From the NCBI RefSeq assembly GCF_003367245.1, contig NZ_QRGR01000038.1:1-56067 (forward strand): DNA of 56,067 nucleotides, written 5' to 3'. Source of the stretch: Pontibacter diazotrophicus (GTDB lineage Bacteria > Bacteroidota > Bacteroidia > Cytophagales > Hymenobacteraceae). Below the pieces are notes generated by a model that did not search any database, was not told the origin of the DNA, and saw only the letters and a list, made by a program, of their open reading frames with translations. Position 1 is the first letter of the stretch. The number at the start of each line of letters is the position of its first letter. Of this stretch, positions 51,606 through 56,067 are shown in pieces. The translations under genes and the position numbers were made by a program.

Positions 51606-51986
51606 ATGGAAACTGTAAAAGAACCACAAACAATTACTTTATACGAGCGGCTTGGTGGCGCGGAAGGGATTGCTTCGATTGCAAATGATTCTGTGGACCA
51701 GCACCTGAAAAACCCGGTAGTAAGTACCCGCTATAAGTATTCTGACATAGCCAAAGTAAAAAGCATGGCTTTTGAATTTATGGCCATGGGCACAGGGGGA
51801 CCTCAAACCTATACCGGCAGAAATATGCTTGACACCCACCGGGGGATGAACATAAGTGAGCAGGAATTTATGGAGGTAGTCGACGATATATTAGTTGCCC
51901 TTGACATGAATCACATTGACCAAAAGGAAAAAGATGAGGTGCTGGCCATCCTGTACTCTTTGCGAAAAGAAATTGTGCGGGTTTAG
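51606..51986 (+). CDS. Group 1 truncated haemoglobin
   Basis: A 126-residue 2-over-2 globin. It has the YERLGGAEGI N-terminal helix, a Gly-rich EF segment (MGTGGPQTYTGRNM) and the proximal His in LDTHRGMNISEQEF. It binds O2 or NO and may remove NO or supply oxygen to the flavoenzyme next to it. It lies 97 bases after the FAD gene. The link to O2/H2O2 chemistry is inference. Confidence 0.9.
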   Translation: METVKEPQTITLYERLGGAEGIASIANDSVDQHLKNPVVSTRYKYSDIAKVKSMAFEFMAMGTGGPQTYTGRNMLDTHRGMNISEQEFMEVVDDILVALDMNHIDQKEKDEVLAILYSLRKEIVRV

Positions 51987-52007
51987 TGTAAGCTTTCCCG
52001 GTTCTTA

Positions 52008-52168
52008 GAGCATGTTTAAATTTTGTTTTTGGATGCGAAAATTGTCCATGAAGGGTTCTGGCGAAACGGTTTTGGAGCTTCATAGCAGCGCTATGGAGCG
52101 AGAAAACTGTGAAGGAAGGTTCCTTTATGGGCAGTTTGCAGCGCAAAGGATGAATTTTAAACATGCTC
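52008..52168. mobile_element. 161-bp MITE of IS5 type with TTA duplication
   Basis: Terminal inverted repeats GAGCATGTTTAAA at both ends (52008 and 52168), flanked by TTA on both sides (52005-52007 and 52169-52171). No ORF inside. The 3-bp TNA target duplication and the termini fit IS5-family elements of the IS1031 type. No autonomous partner is visible in the window. Confidence 0.75.
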
Positions 52169-52192
52169 TTAGGCCATCGTGAAGTTGGTTTT

Positions 52193-52291
52193 TTAAGTTA
52201 CAGTTTCATCGAGTAATTCCACCGGTGTTCGGAACTTCAGTGCCTGATGAGTGCGATGGTGGTTATGATTGTAATAGCAGACAACAGATGC
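52193..52291 (-). pseudogene. IS3-family transposase C-terminal scrap
   Basis: On the minus strand: ASVVCYYNHNHHRTHQALKF then RTPVELLDETVT and a TAA. This is the C-terminal end of an integrase-core transposase (HRTHQAL...TPVE). It differs from the two other IS3 remnants in the island, so it is a third element. It stands 22 bases from the MITE. Confidence 0.6.
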
Positions 52292-52379
52292 CTTTATCAT
52301 AAATACAATAAGCCCAAAAGCAACATAATTTCCATTGTTTTGGCTATACTCGATAATACTACATTACAACATGCCTTAT

Positions 52380-52869
52380 GATCTCAGAGAATGAAGTTGG
52401 GCTCGTCTCCTTTCGGAATGAATGGCAGAAGGCCTTGCAGCCTATTCCTTTTCCCGTAAAATACCAGAACCCGTACCTCCTCCGGGAATGGATCTTACTC
52501 GGTCCTGCAGGGTACGTGAGCCCCATTTCTCCAGCCTGCACATCGCGATATAAAATTGCGCTTTAACTCATCGTCCAGGTAAATGATCGTCTTGATGTGC
52601 ATCTAGGTTAATTGTCTCCGCACTACGGAGACAATCTGCTAATCTTTGTAAATACTGGTAAAGCGGATACAGTGCAGTAACTGCTTCTGGCTCCACCCGG
52701 TACCGTATTCCAGTGTTAATTGTTGGGCATGTGTAGTTACTATTTGCTTGCCATACTCAACCCGGCTATTTCTTAGTATTCTATCGTTAACGCGTTTACC
52801 AACCAGCCAGTAAAGCGGAGTAATTTCGGCATTGACTATAGTAGCCACTTTCACCCGCTGGTTTTGCAC
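52380..52869 (-). pseudogene. Decayed YhcG/DUF1016 nuclease gene
   Basis: From a GTG at 52869 the frame reads TIVNAEITPLYWLVGKRVND, then VEYGKQIVTTHAQQLTLEYG, then WSQKQLLHCIRF, the DUF1016 N-terminal domain. It then meets stops; a shifted frame gives IVSVVRRQLT, then after a TAG, IKTIIYLDDELK, and another shift gives QFYIAMCRLEKWGSRTLQDR. All match the order in YhcG proteins. The catalytic PD-(D/E)XK half is missing. Clearly broken. Confidence 0.7.
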
Positions 52870-52950
52870 TTATAAAAGGAAATTACTTGCTGCTAATGAG
52901 AAGAAGGCCTGAAGGGATACAATTCCAGAATCATTTGCTTCACCTGGTGC
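52863..52950. repeat. 88-bp diverged repeat, copy A
   Basis: Begins TTTGCACTTATAAAAGG and ends TTTGCTTCACCTGGTGC. A same-length (88 bp) relative lies at 54061-54148 in direct orientation. Copy A is the upstream region and first codons of the broken YhcG gene. Confidence 0.5.
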
Positions 52951-53011
52951 CAAATAGTTGAGTTTGACCACGCCTCACATCATAGAATTTGAGAGAGCCC
53001 GGTTCTTTACT

Positions 53012-53926
53012 TTAAAGCATGTTCTTTTTCTCAACTCTCCAAATTGGGTTCTTTGATAGCCCTGCAGGTTCACCTGTAAATAGCCTGCCTGCCGCGCTGT
53101 CGCCCTTCAGCTGCCATTGGTACCAGGCGGTGGCAACCTTAGCAAATTCACCACCATGCGGCTGACTGTAAGTGCCGGCATGCCCCACATCCATATTAGC
53201 CATGAAAACCGGGACATGATTAATTTGTTCGTAATCGTCCATGCCATTGGCATAGGCTATGTCCTTTTCGCCTCCAAGCATATACAGGGTTGGCGTATGA
53301 ATTTTCTTGAGGTTTTCTTTAGTTAAGTTGGGCATGGCGCTCCTGCCGTTTCCCGGGGTGCTAAAAATACCACTGTTAGCAACCACCACGGTGCTTACAC
53401 GTGAGTCGGAGGCCACTTCGAGCGTTTGCAGACCACCGCAGGACATGCCGCTTACTGCTATTTTGGTTACATCAATTTTATTGTAATAAGGGCTTTTCCT
53501 GTCTTTATTCTGAGCAACCGCCCAGTCAATGGCATCTAGAAGCTGGGAAGATGTTGATTTCCCGGTTCCTTTTTCTCCTTCCTGTGGCATGGGGCCGATA
53601 GCGACCACTAAAAAACCATAAGATGAAACCTCAGACAGAAAATTTACATGTTCCCAGGGAGAATTGGCACAAGCGCCATTACCCCAGGCAATGATGGGCA
53701 GTTTGTTTTTTTTACCAAAAGCGCTCAGGTCTTTCGGGCGGAAAACGGTATGCGTGGGCAATGTACTTTCGGTGAGCATGATGGCGCTATATGGACCGGT
53801 TCCGCCGTCTTCCACCACTCTTGACGCAGTTTGAGCGGAGGTAGATGGCCGCTGTGCATAGCTTGGATTGAAAACGCTTAGCAAAGACAAGGACAGGAAA
53901 GCAGAGAGTAGTATTTTAGTCACCAT
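53012..53926 (-). CDS. Secreted alpha/beta hydrolase
   Basis: About 304 residues from ATG 53926, which puts the signal peptide first (VTKILLSAFLSLSLLSVF...YAQ). Longer starts exist up to 54013. The nucleophile elbow is GMSCGG with Ser in the centre; the acid is probably Asp in GGEKDIAY, and the base His in MDVGHAGTY. It resembles exported dienelactone-hydrolase or chlorophyllase-type enzymes. Substrate unknown. It lies alone, between two 88-bp repeat copies. Confidence 0.82.
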   Translation of the reverse strand: MVTKILLSAFLSLSLLSVFNPSYAQRPSTSAQTASRVVEDGGTGPYSAIMLTESTLPTHTVFRPKDLSAFGKKNKLPIIAWGNGACANSPWEHVNFLSEVSSYGFLVVAIGPMPQEGEKGTGKSTSSQLLDAIDWAVAQNKDRKSPYYNKIDVTKIAVSGMSCGGLQTLEVASDSRVSTVVVANSGIFSTPGNGRSAMPNLTKENLKKIHTPTLYMLGGEKDIAYANGMDDYEQINHVPVFMANMDVGHAGTYSQPHGGEFAKVATAWYQWQLKGDSAAGRLFTGEPAGLSKNPIWRVEKKNML

Positions 53927-54060
53927 ATGGAATTTGTTTTTGTATTTACTGTTAATGCACGCCATGTCATCTTGACCTAAATTTCGATTGTTTGGACGAG
54001 TGATCTCTATCAACCGCTAGTTATGGCAATCGCCAGCCTCTTGGAAAGGCTCCCGCTGTG

Positions 54061-54148
54061 TTTGCACTTCTAAAAGGGAAAAATATGGTTGTCCAATAGT
54101 ATAAGCTTAAAGATAGACAATTTTAGGATATTCTGCTTCACCTGGTGC
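54061..54148. repeat. 88-bp diverged repeat, copy B
   Basis: Begins TTTGCACTTCTAAAAGGG and ends TTCTGCTTCACCTGGTGC, with the same length as copy A. The ends are best preserved, the middle is diverged. Together they flank the hydrolase gene. Confidence 0.5.
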
Positions 54149-54171
54149 GAGGCTGCTGATGACGCCCAAGG

Positions 54172-54769
54172 TGAACTTGCTATATTTGACTGGAGGCTTT
54201 TGACAGGCAGATTTACTAAAAGCACTAAATTTGACTATCATGGGAAGACGAGTATTTGACGCCTCTTTCAAGCGGATGGCTATTGACCTCTCTTATGCCA
54301 GAGGTTCGGTAAAAGAGGTAGCCGACGAGCTGGGCATAGACCCTGGCCGGCTGAGCAAATGGCGGAAGCGACCAACATGGCGGCCTGGCAGATGGCGGTG
54401 GGAAACAGGCCCCTATTCCACTCCCTTTTGTTCCACTCTGACCGGGGCGTGCAGTACGCCTGCAGCGCTTTCAGAGAGCAGCTGGAAGGAATGCCGGTGG
54501 TGCAGAGTATGAGTCGCAAGGGTAACTGCTGGGACAATGCGGTAGCTGAGAGTTTCTTCAAGACGATGAAAACAGAAATGGTGTACCACCACAAGTTTAC
54601 CACCATGGCAGAGGCAAAGCTGGCCGTATTCGAGTACATCGAAGGATGGTATAACAGGAAAAGGAAACATTCGGCACTAGGTTATCTGACGCCATGCCAA
54701 TCTTAAAGCTTGATGTGCATCCAGACTGTGGCTGCCTGAAAAAGTCTCCAGTAAAACATTGCAATTCCA
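54172..54769 (+). mobile_element. IS3-family element with internal deletion
   Basis: Left terminus TGAACTTGCTATATTTGACT, right terminus reading TGGAATTGCAATGTTTTACT on the minus strand; both continue with CTGGAG(G/A)CTTTTTs-like sequence, giving imperfect inverted repeats of about 35 bp. Inside, orfA begins at 54241 (GRRVFDASFKRMAIDLSYAR...LSKWRKR) and then jumps at about 54365 into the end of orfB (LLFHSDRGVQYAC, SRKGNCWDNAVAESFFKTMK, HSALGYLTPCQS). About half of a normal 1.2 kb element is missing, including the first two catalytic Asp residues' region. Inactive. Confidence 0.8.
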
Positions 54770-55480
54770 AAGCTGCCGCTGCGCCACCGCATCAGGTGCG
54801 GCGAGTGCCAAAAGCCGCTGACAGGCTACGAGATGAAGAAGGGCATCCACTACTACAAGTGCAACACCAAAGGCTGCTGCCTCAACCTGAACGCAGAGAA
54901 AAGGCACGGGCTCTACCAGGATTTGCTGGAGGACTACCAGATAGACCCTGTCCTCCTGCCGCAGGTGCAGCAGATGATGGAGGAGGTGTTCGGGCGCCTA
55001 TCGCAGGATAATGAGCAGGAGGAGAAGCGGCTGAAGGGGCAGCTGACGGAGCTTAAGAAAAAGCAGGAGACGCTGGAGCGGCGCTACGTCTACGGGGAGA
55101 TAGACAGGGAGATATTCTCTAAGTTCAGCGCGGAGCTGAAGGCACAGGTGCGGGAGATAGAGGCAAACCTGGAGAAAGTGGCAGTGCCTTTATCGAACCA
55201 GAAATCGATGCTGGAAAAAGGGCTGAAAATGATGCTAAACCTCTCATCCTCACGGGAGAAGGCGGACGCTGGGAAGCGCAGGAGGCTGCAGGCGTTGGTG
55301 TTTCCAGAAGGGGTAGCCTATGACCGTGAAAAAGGGGCTTATCGAACCACCAGGGCCAACAGCTTTTTCGGCCTTGCCGCAGGGATTTCGCAGAAAATGG
55401 AGGAAAAAGAGAAGGGGAAAAGCGGTAGTGAAACAGACTTTTCCCCTTTGGTAGCCCGTAGGGGAATCGAACTATCATGA
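54770..55480 (+). pseudogene. C-terminal fragment of a large serine recombinase
   Basis: Directly after the IS3 right end, an open frame reads RIRCGECQKPLTGYEMKKGI, then HYYKCNTKGCCLNLNAEK. This is the zinc beta-ribbon of large serine recombinases, with Cys pairs C-x2-C and C-x4-C. A long coiled coil follows (about residues 75-150) with the usual YGEIDREIF. The catalytic N-terminal domain is missing, cut by the IS. The final residues (LVARRGIELS) are encoded by a copy of the tRNA-Glu 3' end. Confidence 0.75.
55453..55474 (+). repeat. 22-bp copy of the tRNA-Glu 3' end (old att site)
   Basis: Identical to 14622-14643, the 3' end of tRNA-Glu on the minus strand. It lies at the very 3' end of the recombinase frame, where attachment sites of such elements often sit. 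The flanking bases differ, so only the att core is shared. Confidence 0.7.
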
Positions 55481-55661
55481 CCTAATCAGTAGTAAAGGTA
55501 GATGTCTCTGACTATAGTTATTATTTGGTTGATTTTCTGTGCTTTAAGACGTAATTTTGCTTTGAGAAATCCTGTCGATTTAGCGAGGGTTCAAATTCGG
55601 ATACCCAAGCCTTTTATTAGGGTTAAAGTGTTGAATATAAATGGTTTACGATGAGTGGAAA

Positions 55662-55678
55662 AATCCCGCTCTCTCTGC
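55662..55678 (+). repeat. Right attachment repeat (attR), tRNA-Ser 3' end
   Basis: Exact 17-bp copy of 46356-46372, in the same orientation, without the rest of the tRNA. It marks the right end of the island. Confidence 0.75.
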
Positions 55679-55688
55679 GACCTCACTT

Positions 55689-55730
55689 AAAAAGTGCCTC
55701 AGCGTAGTGCTGAGGCACTTTTTCTTTTTT
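55689..55730 (+). terminator. Strong terminator behind the island, probably the original tRNA-Ser terminator
   Basis: 15-bp perfect stem AAAAAGTGCCTCAGC/GCTGAGGCACTTTTT with a 5-nt loop, followed by CTTTTTT. It begins 11 bases after attR, the place where the tRNA terminator would be without the island. Confidence 0.88.
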
Positions 55731-56067
55731 CTCCTTAAACCCTGCTTAAACATTTAGTTTTTCTCCATCCTTAGGGGTACAGTACTGTTCTGTATTTCTT
55801 CCATTATATAAAATGGTGAGTCTGCTATACGCGTTCCTGATTGGTTCTTGCAGGAAAGCTTAACGTGACGCCTAGGGTAATTGCGCAACAGGCTGTTGGG
55901 TAGCTATAAGGCCTAAATAAGTAGAAAAAACTGCTTAATTAATTCCCCTACTTTACATCCTATGTTTGTTCTCAGTGTTTTAGCTACTCTTTTTTCCCTT
56001 TTGTTGATCAGAGAAAATAATATCTAAAACAGATAAAGCAAGTACCTAAGCTGTAGACAAGAAAACT
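55731..56067. other. AT-rich sequence, no gene seen
   Basis: No ORF with protein-like composition and no RNA gene on either strand up to the end of the window. Confidence 0.4.

Larger units (their letters stand above)
46356..55678. mobile_element. 9.3 kb genomic island inserted at tRNA-Ser
   Basis: The island is bounded by 17-bp direct repeats of the tRNA-Ser 3' end (46356-46372 and 55662-55678). The right repeat is followed by a strong terminator (55689-55730) that probably belonged to the tRNA before insertion. Inside are genes of unknown function, several IS3-family fragments, a MITE, a decayed YhcG gene, a serine recombinase fragment and a metabolic/regulatory cassette (48316-51986). No intact integrase of the tyrosine or serine type is present, so it seems non-autonomous. 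Island status rests on the repeat, its position and the mosaic content. Confidence 0.75.

Noticed and set aside
14622..55474. A 41 kb island between tRNA-Glu and its 22-bp copy.
   Set aside because: The interval is full of housekeeping genes (gapA, fabH, rsmA, greA, ruvC), and the copy lies in an IS-damaged recombinase within a separate tRNA-Ser island. The copy is better explained as an att core carried by the recombinase's own element.
55125..55478. Minus-strand ORFs in the recombinase region.
   Set aside because: Antisense shadows of the coiled-coil reading frame.

Overview
The window reads as chromosome of a Bacteroidota bacterium, most likely Cytophagales/Hymenobacteraceae (Pontibacter-like). 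This rests on promoters of the form TTTG-N(18-21)-TAnnTTTG, LytS/LytTR two-component pairs, DUF4270 and kelch lipoproteins, a carboxypeptidase-like/TonB-type outer membrane receptor, Mla genes, a yceD-rpmF-plsX-fabH cluster, and GTG/TTG starts without clear Shine-Dalgarno sites. The genus is inference.

Region 1 (1-14.6 kb) is a regulatory and accessory stretch with three LytS-type kinase loci. The first kinase is split by an in-frame TGA. The second kinase/LytTR pair (6423-8269) is intact and sits between two envelope operons: DUF4270 + kelch upstream, outer membrane receptor + Spy-like protein downstream. Both operons have the same promoter layout: a 21-bp-period direct repeat with TGTCCGC, and CACCTTTGC exactly 46 bp after the second repeat. 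This looks like a local LytTR regulon. The third kinase is orphaned: its partner regulator is cut to a 14-codon stub. IS scars and a barrel-protein remnant lie between.

Region 2 (14.6-46.4 kb) is mostly housekeeping: tRNA-Glu, gapA, a tandem universal stress protein, a lipid kinase, SUI1, kdsB, nfeD, a LysM protein, fabH-plsX-rpmF-yceD with pdxA and a leucyl aminopeptidase, rsmA, mgtE, a 2-hydroxyacid dehydrogenase, a candidate small RNA ahead of greA, a HIT protein, mlaDFE, ruvC, a membrane/glycosyltransferase/SpoIIE/deacetylase cluster, tatD, ansA, and tRNA-Ser(GGA). Several large palindromes fill intergenic gaps.

Region 3 (46.36-55.68 kb) is a 9.3 kb genomic island inserted at tRNA-Ser. 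The last 17 nt of the tRNA (46356-46372) recur at 55662-55678, directly before what looks like the original tRNA terminator. The island carries unknown genes, IS3-family remnants, an IS5-type MITE with a TTA duplication, a decayed YhcG (DUF1016) gene and a truncated large serine recombinase. Its intact cargo is a DUF4242-cyclase-like-AraC fusion regulator followed by a cupin, a berberine-bridge-type FAD oxidoreductase and a group 1 truncated haemoglobin, plus a secreted alpha/beta hydrolase. The recombinase reading frame ends in a 22-bp copy of the tRNA-Glu 3' end, a second trace of tRNA-directed integration. No complete integrase is present, so the island looks immobile.

All calls come from reading the sequence and translations by eye; no database search was run.
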